Source: Cyprinodon diabolis (taxonomy: Eukaryota > Chordata > Actinopteri > Cyprinodontiformes > Cyprinodontidae). Taken from it: a DNA stretch of 64,000 nt. The translations under genes and the position numbers were made by a program. Where the stretch lies: positions 4,653,916 to 4,717,915 of the forward strand of contig CM060064.1 in NCBI GenBank assembly GCA_030533445.1, written 5' to 3'. Position 1 is the first letter of the stretch. Every line of letters starts with the position of its first letter. The notes beneath the pieces were generated by a model. That model was not told where the DNA came from and searched no databases. It worked only from the letters and a program-made list of their open reading frames with translations. This document shows positions 31,966 to 44,718 of the stretch, piece by piece.

Positions 31966-32561
31966 TTGCATCATTGACTCATTGACTGAAATACAATCCC
32001 TCACACTAAGCATGCTTGTAGCGACAGTGGAGAGGAAAAACTCCCTTTTAACAGGAAGAAACCTCCAGCAGAAACAGGCTCACTGTGAGCGGCCATCTGC
32101 TGAGGCCGACTGGAGTTCAAGGAGACAGAAGCAGAGACACAAAAAGCAGCTGTAAAAGGCGGCCCCTCCAGGAAAAACACAGCCAGGCAGATGAGCTCCG
32201 AGCCAGCTCCCATGCCAGAGGACAAAGAGAGCACATCCAGACAGTCACGGTCAGAGAAACAGGACCACACTGGAAAAAAGGCCGATCTCCAGCATCTATA
32301 AACAAGGGTGTTAATGGAAGCAGCACAGCTGATGTTTCTCTCCGGGATGACGTCACAGCCAAACAGGAACAGACGAGGCAAAGCTACTCTGAGGAAAAGC
32401 AGAGAGAGCATAACATTAGAGATTGAACTAACAGATTCTGCAGAAAAGGAGAATAGAGAGAGAGTGAAGCAGAATGATAAAATGGGGGTCCCTATGTCCT
32501 CCAAAAGTCTAAACCTATAGCAGCATAACTATAGAGATAGCTCAGGATAACCTGAGCCACT

Positions 32562-35349
32562 CTAACTATAAGCTTTATCAAAAAGAAAAGTTTTAAGCCT
32601 AGCCTTAAAAGTAGACAGGGTGTCTGCCTCACTGACTAAAACTGATAGTTGGTTCCACAAGAGAGGAGCCTGATAACTAAAAGATCTGCCTCCCATTCTA
32701 TTTTTAGAAATTCTAGGAACCACTAGTAAACCTGCAGATTGAGAGCGAAGTGCTCTGTTAGGAACATAACATATCTCTGATATAAGATGGAGCTTGGCCA
32801 TTTAAGGCTTTATATGTGAGAGGGAGGATTTTAAATTCTATTCTGGATTTAACAGGAAGCCAATGAAGAGAAGCCAGGATAGGAGAGATATTAACTCTCT
32901 CTTTTTAATTTTCATCAGAACTCTGGCTGCAGCATTTTGGATCAGCTGAAGGCTTTTAACTACAGTTTGTGGACTTCCTGATAGTAAAGAATTACAATAG
33001 TCCAGCCTTGAAGTAACAAATGCTTAGACTAGTTTCTCAGCATCACCCCTGGACAGGATATTTCTAATTTTTGCAATATTCCTCAGATGAAAGAAGGAAA
33101 TTCTAGAAACCTCTTTGATATGGGATTTAAATGACAGGTCCTGATTAAAAATAACACCAAGATTTTTACTTTATTATCTGAAATCAGTTTAATCCCATCT
33201 AAATGAAGTGACTGACTAATCAGCTTATTTTTCAAAGACTCTGGTCCAAAGACTATAACTTCTGTTTTGCCTGCATTCAGAAGGAGAAAGTTAAGAGTCA
33301 TCCAGGTTTTTATGTCTTCAAGACATGCCTGTAATTTATGTAATGGGTTAGCTTCGTCTGGATTTATAGACAGATATAGCTGGGTATCATCAGCATAACA
33401 GTGAAAATTAATCCCATGCTGTCTAATGATTCTACCGATTGGGAGCATGTATAAAGTAAACAGAAATGGTCCTAGCACTGATCTCTGTGGTGCTCCACAG
33501 GTAATGTTTGAGCATGTTGAAGATCTGTCATTAACATGAACAAACTGAATTCGATCAGATAGATAAGATTTAAACCAGTCTAGTGCTGTTCCTTTAATTC
33601 CAACAAAATATTAAAGTCTTTCTAAAAGAATATTATGGTCAACTGTATCAATTGCAGCCCTTAGATCCAACAGGACAAGCACAGATACAAGTCCATTATC
33701 TGAGGCCATGAGAATATCATTAGTGACTTTCACCAAAGCTGTTTCAGTGCTATGATGAGCTCTAAAGCCAGACTGAAACTCTTTAACAAGTTCATTATGG
33801 TGTAAGTGATCGCAAACTTGTTTGGCAACTACTTTCTCAAGATTTTTAGATAAGAAAGGAAGACTGGATATAGGTCTATAATTGGCCATGTCATTCGGGT
33901 CAAGATACGGTTTCTTAAGCAGAGGTTTAATTACAGCAACCATAAAAGCCTTAGGTACATATCCCTGTAACAGAGATAGATTAATCACATCTAAAATGGA
34001 GGAGATCAAAGTGAATACCTCCTTAAATAACCTGGTTGGAACTGGATCTAACATACAAGTTGAAGGCTTAGATGAAGACAATAATTTTGCTAACTCAGAA
34101 AATTCAATTGGATCAAAGCAGTCTAAACCCGGTTCAGATTCCATGACTACTTCAGATACAATGAGAGGAGTGCTTATGATCTTATTTTTAATAAGATTAA
34201 TCTTATTTATAAAGAATCCCATAAAATCATTGCTGCTAAGAGCAGGTGGAATGGACGGTTCAACAGAGCTATGGCTCTGGGTGAGTTTGGCAACTGTATT
34301 AAAAAGAAATCTAGGATTATTCTTATTCTCCTCTATTAATGAAGAGAAGTATGCTGCTCTTGCTTTACAAAGGGCCCTCTTATACAACAGTAAACTATTT
34401 ATCCAGACTAGGAAGGACTCCCGCAGGCATGTGGAGCGATATTTTCTCTCCAGTTTCCTAGCATTTTTCTTCAAAGTGCGCAGCTCTACTTTAAACCAAG
34501 GAGCAAGCTTTCTATTTTTTATGGTTTTCATTTTCAAAGGAGGTGCGTTGTCTAAGGCAGTACGCAGAGAACTAGCAACCCCATCAACAAAATTATCAAC
34601 CTGTGAAGGGGAATAAGCTAAGCTTTTGCACTCTGCAGCACTACTCACTGACACAGAGGAGAGAGAAAGTGAAGCAGATTCTTTAAAATGTATAACTGCA
34701 CTATCTGATAAAGATCTACTAAAATTGAACCTTCTTTTGGGGGAGGAGAACTCTGTTAAAATAATCCTGAAGGTTATTAGAAAGTGGTCAGAGAGGACAG
34801 GGTTGTGAGGAAATACTGTTATTTCTTCACATTCTATGCCATATGTCAGCACAAGATCCAAAGTATGAAGATGAGAATGTGTGGGACTATTCACATTTTG
34901 AACAAAGCCAAAAGTGTCTAAAATAGCATTAAAGGCTGCTCTAAAGCTAAAGCCTTCAATGTCAGCATGGATGTTAATGTTAGTTGCCTCATTTATGCTC
35001 ACATAATCCTCTTGCTGCAGCCAGGTTTCTGTAAGGCAGGGGTCAGCATTTCCAGTTCCCGGGGGCCGGTATCCTGCAACATTTAGATCCATCCTTGCTC
35101 CACACACCTGAATTAAATGGCTCAATTACCTCCTTAGTATGCAGTCACTTCCTCCAGAGTCCTCTCAATCATCTAATTATTTGATTCAGGTGTGCTGAAA
35201 CAAAGACATCTAAAAGTTGCAGGGTAGCAGCCCTCAGGAACTGGAATTGCCCACCCCTGCTGTAAGGCAACATAAGTCAACGTGATTATCACAAATCAAG
35301 TAATTAACTAGCAGACTTTAAGAGGAAAGAGATCTTATGTTAAACAGAT
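32562..35349 (-). pseudogene. LINE ORF2: endonuclease and reverse transcriptase, broken
   Basis: From 5' to 3' on the minus strand: an endonuclease start (about 35349-35267), the hAT MITE, then [19 protein letters not shown]. An in-frame deletion removes the central endonuclease part (GDFN region). It resumes with [10 protein letters not shown] and a long linker with [17 protein letters not shown] follows: [30 protein letters not shown] and [13 protein letters not shown] (usual Phe replaced by Ile). Frame breaks lie near 33610 and 33480, then GPFLFTLYMLPIG and YADDTQLYLSI (about 33400), another break near 33100, and a C-terminal piece ending FKARLKTFLFDKAYS at 32562. The endonuclease deletion and frame breaks make it non-functional. 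The ATG at 35125 is inside the MITE and is not a real start. Confidence 0.85.
35037..35259. mobile_element. hAT MITE, 223 bp, TSD CTGTAAGG
   Basis: The left end is CAGGGGTCAGCATTTCCAGT; the right end on minus is CAGGGGTGGGCAATTCCAGT. CTGTAAGG is duplicated at 35029-35036 and 35260-35267. It is inserted in the LINE endonuclease at the TETW motif. Confidence 0.9.
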
Positions 35350-35993
35350 TGTCATAATTTGATCTAAATCTCTGACCCACATGCAGTGAAGCCAGAGAGA
35401 CACAGAGTAAAAGTTTCAACCGGTTTTATTGAAGAGTATTTTGAGTTCGGTGCAGAATTCCTCCGAACTCTGCTCGGCCGGGAAACTGGAAGACGAGGGG
35501 AAGACAGACTGTAGTTGTCATTGTTGAAGGATAGGATTTGTTGCCACTCACGTTTCCGGAGAAGAAGAGACACGTAGACTCCAGTCTGTGTGTTGGTCTT
35601 CCAGAGTTTGTTTGATTCGGTGGAGGGTGGAACAGGGTTTATCCAGAACTCGGACGGGGTGGAATGATGCAGCCGCTGGTTGCAACTCAGTTTTCCCATG
35701 GTACTTGAACGGATCATGGTGAAGATGACTTCCTTACTCAGAGAGTGATCTCCTAGTGCTCAAAGGTGGCTGGATCCAAACCTCCTGTTTGGAATCCGTC
35801 GCTCAGTGTAAGACTCAGTTGATCCTACTTGGGAGAAGGCGATCCGAAAAGGTCCAGTTTGCAGGAAGGCTTCCTGCCGAAAGGCAAAGAACAAACAAGC
35901 AGTCCGGTGATGAGGCAGCAGCTTGCAGGTGTGTGAGGAGGCGAAGCAAGGCGCCTCCTGGAGGTGGAAGGGAGAAACACAAAAGAAAAGACA
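35350..35993 (-). mobile_element. solo LTR in the L2 LINE, 644 bp, TSD AGAT (tentative)
   Basis: Plus-strand ends are TGTCATAATTTGATC and AAGAAAAGACA. AGAT lies on both sides (35346-35349 and 35994-35997), or CAGAT/AAGAT with one mismatch. The orientation is minus, from CAATAAAACC (minus, about 35430) as poly(A) signal. It resembles the other gypsy LTRs here at both ends, but is a different subfamily. Confidence 0.65.
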
Positions 35994-36299
35994 AGATGCA
36001 TCAGTGCTGCAGGCCCCATCACTATTCAGTGTATTTAAATGCATTTAAACTCTGCGTCCGTTCAGAACCAAACCCTCCTCATCTATGGGTCCGTTCAGAA
36101 CCAGTAACTCTTCCTCTCTGGGTCAGTTCAGAACCACCTCCTCATCACTGGGTTTGGTCAGAACCAGAACGTCCTCCTCTCTGGGTCCATTAAGAGCCAA
36201 AACCTCTTCCTCTCTGAGTCCATTCAGAAGCACCGCGTCACCTCTGGGTCTGTTAAGAACCAGAACCTCTTCCTCTCTGGGTCCATTCAAAACCAGATT

Positions 36300-37207
36300 C
36301 TCATCTTGTCTTGGTCCGTTATGAACCAGAACCTCCTCCTCTCTGGGTCCATTCAGAACCAGAAACTCTTCCTCTCTGGGTCCATTCAGAACCACATCCT
36401 CCTCTCTTGGTAAATTCAGAACCGAGACCTCACATCTCCAGGTCCATTAAGAACCACAGCTTCCTCCTCTCCAGGTGTGATCAGAACCAGAACCTCTTCC
36501 TTTCCGGGTCCGTTCAGAACCACCTCCTCATCTCTGGGTTCGATCAGAACCAGAATGTCCTCCTCTCTGGGTCCATTTAGAACCAAAACCTCGTCCTCTC
36601 TGGGGCCATTCAGAACCAGAACCTCCACATGTCTGTGTCCATTCAGACCAGAACCTCTTCCTCCCTGGGTTCATAAGAAAACAGAAACTTTCCCTCTCTG
36701 GGTCTGTTCAGAACCAGGACATCCTCCTCTCTGGATCCATTGAGAACCAGATTCTCATCTTGTCTTGGTCCGTTATGAACCAGAACCTCCTCCTCTCTGG
36801 GTCCATTCAGAACCAGAAACTCTTCCTCTCTGGGTCCATTAGGAACCACATCCTCCTCTCATGGTAAATTCAGAACCGAGACCTCACATCTCCAGGTCCA
36901 TTAAGAACCACAGCTTCCTCCTCTCCAGGTGTGATCAGAACCAGAACCTCTTCCTTTCCGGGTCCGTTCAGAACCACCTCCTCATCTCTGGGTTCGATCA
37001 GAACCAGAATGTCCTCCTCTCTGGGTCCATTTAGAACCAAAACCTCGTCCTGTCTGGGGCCATTCAGAACCAGAACCTCCATATGTCTGTGTCCATTCAG
37101 ACCAGAACCTCTTCCTCCCTGGGTTCATAAGAAAACAGAAACTTTCCCTCTCTGGGTCTGTTCAGAACCAGGACATCCTCCTCTCTGGGTCCATTGAGAA
37201 CCAGAAT
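36300..37207 (+). repeat. 454-bp higher-order duplication in the minisatellite
   Basis: The segment starting ATTCTCATCTTGTCTTGGTC at about 36298 recurs at about 36752. The whole irregular order of unit variants is repeated with offset 454. Confidence 0.8.
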
Positions 37208-40200
37208 CTCCTTCTCTCTGGGTCCATTCAGAATCCAAACCTCATCCTCCCTGGGTCCATTCAGAACCACTTCCTCCTCTCTGGGTGCACTGAGAACCAC
37301 AAGCCCTTCCTCTGTGTCCATTCAGAACCAGAATCTTTTCTTGTCTTGGTCCATTCAGAACCAGATCCTCTTCTTCTCTGGGTCCGTTCAGAACCACAAC
37401 TTCTTCCTCTCTGTGTCAGTTCAGAACAACAACCTCCTCATCTCTGGGTCCGTTCATGTCCAGAAGCCCTTCCGCTCTGGATCTAGTTAGAACCAGACTC
37501 TCCATCTCTCTGGTTCCGTTCAGAATCCAAACCTCTTCCTCTCTGGTTCCATTCATATCCAACTCCATATCAGAAACTTGTCCTCACTGGGTCCCTTTAG
37601 ATCCAGAAACTCTTCCTCTCTGGGTTGGTTAAGAAACAGCACCTCCTCCTCTCTGGGTCCATTTAGAACCAGAATCCCCATCTCGCTGGGTCATTTCAGA
37701 ATCCAAACCTCTTCCTCTCTGGGTCCATTCAGAACCACCTTATCCTCTCTTGGTCAATTCAGAACCAAAACCTCACATCTCTGGGTCCATTCAGAACCAC
37801 AACTTACTCGTCTCCAGGTCTGTTCAGAACCAGAACCTGTTCCTCTCTGGGTCAGTTCAGAACCTGAACCTGTTCCTCTCTGGGTCTATTCAGAACCAGA
37901 ACCTGTTCCTCTGTTGGTCTGTTCAATACCAGAACCTCATTCTCTCTGTATCCGTTCAGAACCAGAAAATACTCCTCTCTGGGTCCGTTCAGAACCAGAA
38001 CCTCCTCATCTCTGGGTCCATTCAGAACCAGAAACTCTTCCTCTCTGGGTCCGTTCAGAACCAGAATCTGTTCCTCTCTGGGCCCATTCAGAACCACTTC
38101 CTCCTATCTGTGTCCATTAAGAACCAGAATCTTTTCTTCTCTGGCTCGGTTAAGAACCAAAACCTTCTACGCTCTCGGTCAGTTCAGAAGCTCCTTCTCT
38201 CTGGGTCAGTTCAGAACCAGAACCTATTCCTCTCTTTGTCAGTTCAGAACAACAACCTCCTCATCTCTGGGTCCGTTCAGATCCAGAAGCCCTTCCGCTC
38301 TGGGTGTATTTAGAACCAGACTCTCCATCGCTCTGGTTCCGTTCAGAATCCAAACCTCTTCCTCTCTGGGTCCATTCAGATCCAACTCCATATCAGAAAC
38401 TCGTCCTCACTGGGTCCTTTAAGATCCAGAAACTCTTCCTCTCTGGGTCTGTTAAGAACCAGAATCCCCATCTCTCTAGGTCCGTCCAGAATCCAAACCT
38501 CTTACTCTCTGGGTCGATTCAGAACCACTTTCTCTTCTCTGGGTCCGTTGAGGACCAGAACCTCTTCCTCTCCGGGTTCATTCAGAACCACCTCCTCTTC
38601 TATTCAGAACAAAAACCCTACAACTCTGGGTCCATTCAGAACCACAGCTTCCTCCTCTCCAGGTCTGTGCAGAACCAGAAGCTGTTCCTCTCTGGGTCCG
38701 TTCAGAAACTGAACATCTCCTTCTCTGGGTCCATTCAGAACCACTTCCTCCTCTCTGGGTCCCTTGAGAACCAGAACCTCCTCATCTCTTGGTATATTCA
38801 GAAACAGAACATCCTCCTATCTGGGTAGGTCCAGAACCTGAACCTGAACCTGTTCCTCTCTGGGTCTATTCAGAACCAGAACCTCTTCCTCCCTGGGTTC
38901 ATAAGAAAACAGAAACTTTCCCTCTCTGGGTCTGTTCAGAACCAGGACATCCTCCTCTCTGGATCCATTGAGAACCAGATTCTCATCTTGTCTTGGTCCG
39001 TTATGAACCAGAACCTCCTCCTCTCTGGGTCCATTCAGAACCAGAAACTCTTCCTCTCTGGGTCCATTAGGAACCACATCCTCCTCTCATGGTAAATTCA
39101 GAACCGAGACCTCACATCTCCAGGTCCATTAAGAACCACAGCTTCCTCCTCTCCAGGTGTGATCAGAACCAGAACCTCTTCCTTTCCGGGTCCGTTCAGA
39201 ACCACCTCCTCATCTCTGGGTTCGATCAGAACCAGAATGTCCTCCTCTCTGGGTCCATTTAGAACCAAAACCTCGTCCTGTCTGGGGCCATTCAGAACCA
39301 GAACCTCCATATGTCTGTGTCCATTCAGACCAGAACCTCTTCCTCCCTGGGTTCATAAGAAAACAGAAACTTTCCCTCTCTGGGTCTGTTCAGAACCAGG
39401 ACATCCTCCTCTCTGGGTCCATTGAGAACCAGAATCTCCTTCTCTCTGGGTCCATTCAGAATCCAAACCTCATCCTCCCTGGGTCCATTCAGAACCACTT
39501 CCTCCTCTCTGGGTGCACTGAGAACCACAAGCCCTTCCTCTGTGTCCATTCAGAACCAGAATCTTTTCTTGTCTTGGTCCATTCAGAACCAGATCCTCTT
39601 CTTCTCTGGGTCCGTTCAGAACCACAACTTCTTCCTCTCTGTGTCAGTTCAGAACAACAACCTCCTCATCTCTGGGTCCGTTCATGTCCAGAAGCCCTTC
39701 CGCTCTGGATCTAGTTAGAACCAGACTCTCCATCTCTCTGGTTCCGTTCAGAATCCAAACCTCTTCCTCTCTGGTTCCATTCATATCCAACTCCATATCA
39801 GAAACTTGTCCTCACTGGGTCCCTTTAGATCCAGAAACTCTTCCTCTCTGGGTTGGTTAAGAAACAGCACCTCCTCCTCTCTGGGTCCATTTAGAACCAG
39901 AATCCCCATCTCGCTGGGTCATTTCAGAATCCAAACCTCTTCCTCTCTGGGTCCATTCAGAACCACCTTATCCTCTCTTGGTCAATTCAGAACCAAAACC
40001 TCACATCTCTGGGTCCATTCAGAACCACAACTTACTCGTCTCCAGGTCTGTTCAGAACCAGAACCTGTTCCTCTCTGGGTCAGTTCAGAACCTGAACCTG
40101 TTCCTCTCTGGGTCTATTCAGAACCAGAACCTGTTCCTCTGTTGGTCTGTTCAATACCAGAACCTCATTCTCTCTGTATCCGTTCAGAACCAGAAAATAC

Positions 40201-41110
40201 TCCTCTCTGGGTCCGTTCAGAACCAGAACCTCCTCATCTCTGGGTCCATTCAGAACCAGAAACTCTTCCTCTCTGGGTCCGTTCAGAACCAGAATCTGTT
40301 CCTCTCTGGGCCCATTCAGAACCACTTCCTCCTATCTGTGTCCATTAAGAACCAGAATCTTTTCTTCTCTGGCTCGGTTAAGAACCAAAACCTTCTACGC
40401 TCTCGGTCAGTTCAGAAGCTCCTTCTCTCTGGGTCAGTTCAGAACCAGAACCTATTCCTCTCTTTGTCAGTTCAGAACAACAACCTCCTCATCTCTGGGT
40501 CCGTTCAGATCCAGAAGCCCTTCCGCTCTGGGTGTATTTAGAACCAGACTCTCCATCGCTCTGGTTCCGTTCAGAATCCAAACCTCTTCCTCTCTGGGTC
40601 CATTCAGATCCAACTCCATATCAGAAACTCGTCCTCACTGGGTCCTTTAAGATCCAGAAACTCTTCCTCTCTGGGTCTGTTAAGAACCAGAATCCCCATC
40701 TCTCTAGGTCCGTCCAGAATCCAAACCTCTTACTCTCTGGGTCGATTCAGAACCACTTTCTCTTCTCTGGGTCCGTTGAGGACCAGAACCTCTTCCTCTC
40801 CGGGTTCATTCAGAACCACCTCCTCTTCTATTCAGAACAAAAACCCTACAACTCTGGGTCCATTCAGAACCACAGCTTCCTCCTCTCCAGGTCTGTGCAG
40901 AACCAGAAGCTGTTCCTCTCTGGGTCCGTTCAGAAACTGAACATCTCCTTCTCTGGGTCCATTCAGAACCACTTCCTCCTCTCTGGGTCCCTTGAGAACC
41001 AGAACCTCCTCATCTCTTGGTATATTCAGAAACAGAACATCCTCCTATCTGGGTAGGTCCAGAACCTGAACCTGAACCTGTTCCTCTCTGGGTCTATTCA
41101 GAACCAGAAC
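36655..41110 (+). repeat. 2228-bp tandem duplication in the minisatellite
   Basis: About 36655-38882 and 38883-41110 carry the same order of variants with constant offset 2228 (for example CTGGGTTCATAAGAAAACAG near 36664 and 38892). The copies look nearly identical by eye. 2228 is not a multiple of three. Confidence 0.85.
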
Positions 41111-42776
41111 CTGCTCCTCTGTTGGTCTGTTCAATACCAGAACCTCCTCTCTGTATCCATTTAGAACCGGAAAATACTCCTCTCTGGGTCCGTTTAGAAC
41201 CAGAACCTCCTCATCTCTGGGTCCATTCAGAACCAGAAACTCTTCCTCTCTGGGTCCGTTCATAACCAGAACCTGTTCCTCTCTGGGCCCATTTAGAACC
41301 ACTTCCTCCTATCTGTGTCCATTAAGAACCAGAATCTTTTCTTCTCTTGGTCCGTTCAGAACCAGAACCTCTTCTTCTCTGACTCTGTTCAGAACCACAA
41401 CCTCCTACGCTCTCGGTCAGTTCAGAAGCTCCTTCTCTCTGGGTCCATTCAGAACCAGAACCTATTCCTCTCTGTGTCAGTTCAGAACAACAACCTTGTC
41501 ATCACTGGGTCCGTTCAGATCCAGAAGCCCTTCCGCTCTGGGTCTATTTAGAACCAGACTCTCCATCGCTCTAGTTCCGTTCAGAATCCAAACCTCCTCC
41601 TCTCTGGGTCGATTCAGAACCACTTTCTCTTCTCTGGGTCCGTTGAGGACCAGAACCTCTTCCTCTCTGGGTTCATTCAGAACCACCTCCTCTTCTATTC
41701 AGAACAAAAACCCCACAACTCTGGGTCCATTCAGAACCACAGCTTCCTCCTCTCCAGGTCTGTGCAGAACCAGAAGCTTTTCCTCTCTGGGTCCGTTCAG
41801 AAACTGAACATCTCCTTCTCTGGGTCCATTCAGAACCACTTCCTCCTCTCTGGGTCCCTTGAGAACCAGAACCTCCTCATCTCTTGGTATATTCAGAAAC
41901 AGAACATCCTCCTATCTGGGTAGGTCCAGAACCTGAACCTGAACCTGTTCCTCTCTGGGTCTATTCAGAACCAGAACCTGTTCCTCTGTTGGTCTGTTCA
42001 ATACCAGAACCTCCTCTCTGTATCCATTTAGAACCGGAAAATACTCCTCTCTGGGTCCGTTTAGAACCAGAACCTCCTCATCTCTGGGTCCATTCAGAAC
42101 CAGAAACTCTTCCTCTCTGGGTCCGTTCATAACCAGAACCTGTTCCTCTCTGGGCCCATTTAGAACCACTTCCTCCTATCTGTGTCCATTAAGAACCAGA
42201 ATCTTTTCTTCTCTTGGTCCGTTCAGAACCAGAACCTCTTCTTCTCTGACTCTGTTCAGAACCACAACCTCCTACGCTCTCGGTCAGTTCAGAAGCTCCT
42301 TCTCTCTGGGTCCATTCAGAACCAGAACCTATTCCTCTCTGTGTCAGTTCAGAACAACAACCTCGTCATCACTGGGTCCGTTCAGATCCAGAAGCCCTTC
42401 CGCTCTGGGTCTATTTAGAACCAGACTCTCCATCGCTCTAGTTCCGTTCAGAATCCAAACCTCCTCCTCTCTGGGTCGATTCAGAACCACTTTCTCTTCT
42501 CTTGGTCCGTTGAGGGCCAGAACCTCTTCCTCTCTGGGTTCATTCAGAACCTCCTCTTCTTCTATTCAGAACCAAAACCCCACATCTCTGGGTCCATTCA
42601 GAACCACAACTTCCTCCTCTCCAGGTCTGTTCAGAACCAGAAGCTGTTCCTCTCTGGGTCCGTTCAGAAACTGAACCTCTCCTTCTCTGGCTTCATTCAG
42701 AACCACTTCCTCCTCTCTGGGTCCCTTGAGAACCAGAACCTCCTCCTCTCTTGGTATATTCAGAATTAGAACATCC
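40700..42776 (+). repeat. 867-bp higher-order repeat, about 2.4 copies
   Basis: The same variant order repeats with offset 867 at about 40700, 41567 and 42434 (partial). Markers include GGTATATTCAGAAACAGAAC near 41020 and 41887. The third copy is cut by the LINE insertion. Confidence 0.8.
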
Positions 42777-43308
42777 AACAGATGTGGAATTACTCGCATT
42801 GAGTTTAAGACCTTATTATCTGCCACGGGAGTTTGGTCATGTGACCGTGCTGTGCGTTTACATCCCTCCCTCTGCTGATGCCGCTGAGGCTTGTGAGCAG
42901 ATCCACAACGTTGTAAACAAACTTTAGACCAAACACCCCCGCGCTCTCCTGCTCATCACAGGAGATTTCAACCATGCCCCCCTCCGCTTCACTCTTCGCA
43001 CGCTCACACAATACTTTACATGTCCAACCAGGAACAATAAAATGCTGGACCTTTTTTATGCAAACGTTAAGGACGCATACACCTCCGCCCCCCTCCCCCG
43101 CTGGGTCGTTCAGATCACAACCTTGTCTACCTGCCCCCCATTACATTCCAATTGGGAGAACGACAATAGCACAGAAGAAATCAGTGAAAGTTTGGTCGGA
43201 TGATGCCACTGAGGAGCTGAGGGATTGTTTCAGAACCACTGACTGAAGCATGTTCCAAAGCTCTCATGGTGAGGACATCAACAGCCTGACTGAATGCATC
43301 ACTGAATA

Positions 43309-43510
43309 CAGGTGCTGGTCATAAAATTAGAATATCATGAAAAAGTAGATTGATTTCAGTAATTCCATTTAAAAAGTGAAACTTGTATATTATATTCATA
43401 CATTACATACAAACTCATATATTTCAGATGTTTATTTTGTTTAATTTTGATGATTACAAATGACAACAAATGAAAATCTCAAATTCATCATATCAGAAAA
43501 TTAGAATATT
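43309..43510 (+). repeat. left Tc1 inverted terminal repeat
   Basis: 202 bp, exact inverted match (by eye) to 44719-44920. Transposase binding sites are expected at the outer end and possibly at the inner end, where GAAAATTAGAATATT echoes the outer TAAAATTAGAATATC. Confidence 0.9.
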
Positions 43511-43627
43511 GTGAAAAGGTTCAAAATTGATGGCCCCTGGTGCCACACTCTAATCAGCTAATTAACTCAAACCACCTGCAAAAGCCTTTAAATGGTCTTT
43601 CAGTCTAGTTCTATAGGCTACACAATC

Positions 43628-44632
43628 ATGGGGAAGACTGCTGACTTGACAGTTGTCCAAAAGACGACCATCGACGCCTTGCACAAGGAGGGCAAGACAC
43701 AAAAGGTCATCGCTAAAGAGGCTGGCTGTTCACAGAGCTCAGTGTCCAAGCACATTAATAGAGAGGCGAAGGGAAGGAAAAGATGTGGTCGAAAAAAGTG
43801 TACAAGCAAGAGAGATAACCGCACCCTGGAGAGGATTGTGAAACAAAACCCATTCAAAAATGTGGGGGAGATTCACAAAGAGTGGACTGCAGCTGGAGTG
43901 AGTGCTTCAAGAACCACCACACACAGACGTATGAAAGACATGGGTTTCTGCTGTCGCATTCCTTGTGTCAAGCCACTCTTGAACCACAGACAGCGTCAGA
44001 AGCTTCTTGCCTGGGCTAAAGAGAAACAGGACTGGACTGCTGGTGAGTGGTCCAAAGTCATGTTCTCTGATGAAAGTAAATTTTGCATTTCCTTTGGAAA
44101 TCAAGGTCCCAGAGTCTGGAGGAAAAGAAGAGAGGCACTTCATCCACGTTGCTTGAAGTCCAGTGTAAAGTTTCCACAGTCAGTGATGGTTTGGGGTGCC
44201 ATGTCATCTGCTGGTGTTGGTCCATTGTGTTTTCTGAGGTCCAGGGTCAACGCAGCCACATACCAGGAAGTTTTAGAGCACTTCATGCTTCCTGCAGCTG
44301 ACCAACTTTTTGGAGATGCAGATTTCATTTTCCAACAGGACTTGGCACCTGCACACAGTGCCAAAGCTACCAGTACCTGGTTGAAGGACCATGGTATCCC
44401 TGTTCTTAATTGGCCAGCAAACTCTCCTGACCTTAACCCCATAGAAAATCTATGGGGTATTGTGAAGAAGAAGATGCAATACACCAGACCCAACAATTCA
44501 GAAGAGCTAAAAGCCACTATTAGAGCAACCTGGGCTATCATAACACCTGAGCAGTGCCACAGACTGATCGACTCCATGCCACGCCGCATTGCTGCAGTAA
44601 TACAGGCCAAAGGAAGCCCAACTAAATACTGA
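43628..44632 (+). CDS. Tc1-like transposase, 334 aa, apparently complete
   Basis: The enzyme cuts the element out and inserts it at TA sites by a DDE mechanism in the nucleus. The start is taken at ATG 43628 (MGKTADLTVVQKT); an in-frame ATG at 43592 would add 12 residues unlike the family. The N-terminus has two helix-turn-helix units (about residues 5-110) with a basic GRKKCTSKR linker in place of the usual GRPR hook, plausibly a nuclear signal. The catalytic triad is present: D in VMFSDESKF, D in FQQDLAPAHS, and E in SPDLNPIENLW exactly 34 residues later (DD34E). The length matches the usual 330-345 aa. No stop or frameshift is seen. It ends with TGA at 44630-44632. Confidence 0.95.
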   Translation: MGKTADLTVVQKTTIDALHKEGKTQKVIAKEAGCSQSSVSKHINREAKGRKRCGRKKCTSKRDNRTLERIVKQNPFKNVGEIHKEWTAAGVSASRTTTHRRMKDMGFCCRIPCVKPLLNHRQRQKLLAWAKEKQDWTAGEWSKVMFSDESKFCISFGNQGPRVWRKRREALHPRCLKSSVKFPQSVMVWGAMSSAGVGPLCFLRSRVNAATYQEVLEHFMLPAADQLFGDADFIFQQDLAPAHSAKATSTWLKDHGIPVLNWPANSPDLNPIENLWGIVKKKMQYTRPNNSEELKATIRATWAIITPEQCHRLIDSMPRRIAAVIQAKGSPTKY

Positions 44633-44718
44633 GTGCTGTACATGCTCATACTTTTCATGTTCATACTTTTCAGTTGGCCAACCTTTCTATAAATCCTTTG
44701 TTTTTATTGGTCTTCAGT

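Larger units (their letters stand above)
31970..36057 (-). mobile_element. L2-type LINE, minus strand, with two nested inserts
   Basis: On the minus strand the element runs from about 36057 to its 3' UTR near 31970. The 3' UTR (about 32560-31970) contains GAGGAAAAACTCCCTTTTAA-type sequence known to me from fish L2-like LINE tails. Inserts are a hAT MITE (35037-35259) and an LTR (35350-35993). Upstream the element is truncated where the minisatellite begins. Confidence 0.7.
36058..42776 (+). repeat. 30/33-bp minisatellite, left block
   Basis: The unit is TCTGGGTCCATTCAGAACCA followed by GAACCTCTTCCTC (33 bp) or a 30-bp variant with CCTCCTCATC in place of the longer spacer. Hundreds of diverged copies run head to tail. 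Because 30 and 33 are multiples of three, reading frames in several phases stay open for 60-190 codons; none shows non-repeat domains and I regard none as a gene. The block contains the 454-, 2228- and 867-bp higher-order duplications and ends where the Rex1-like LINE is inserted. Confidence 0.95.

Noticed and set aside
33882..34616. 244-codon plus-strand frame
   Set aside because: It is antisense to well-supported LINE ORF2 reverse transcriptase and linker.
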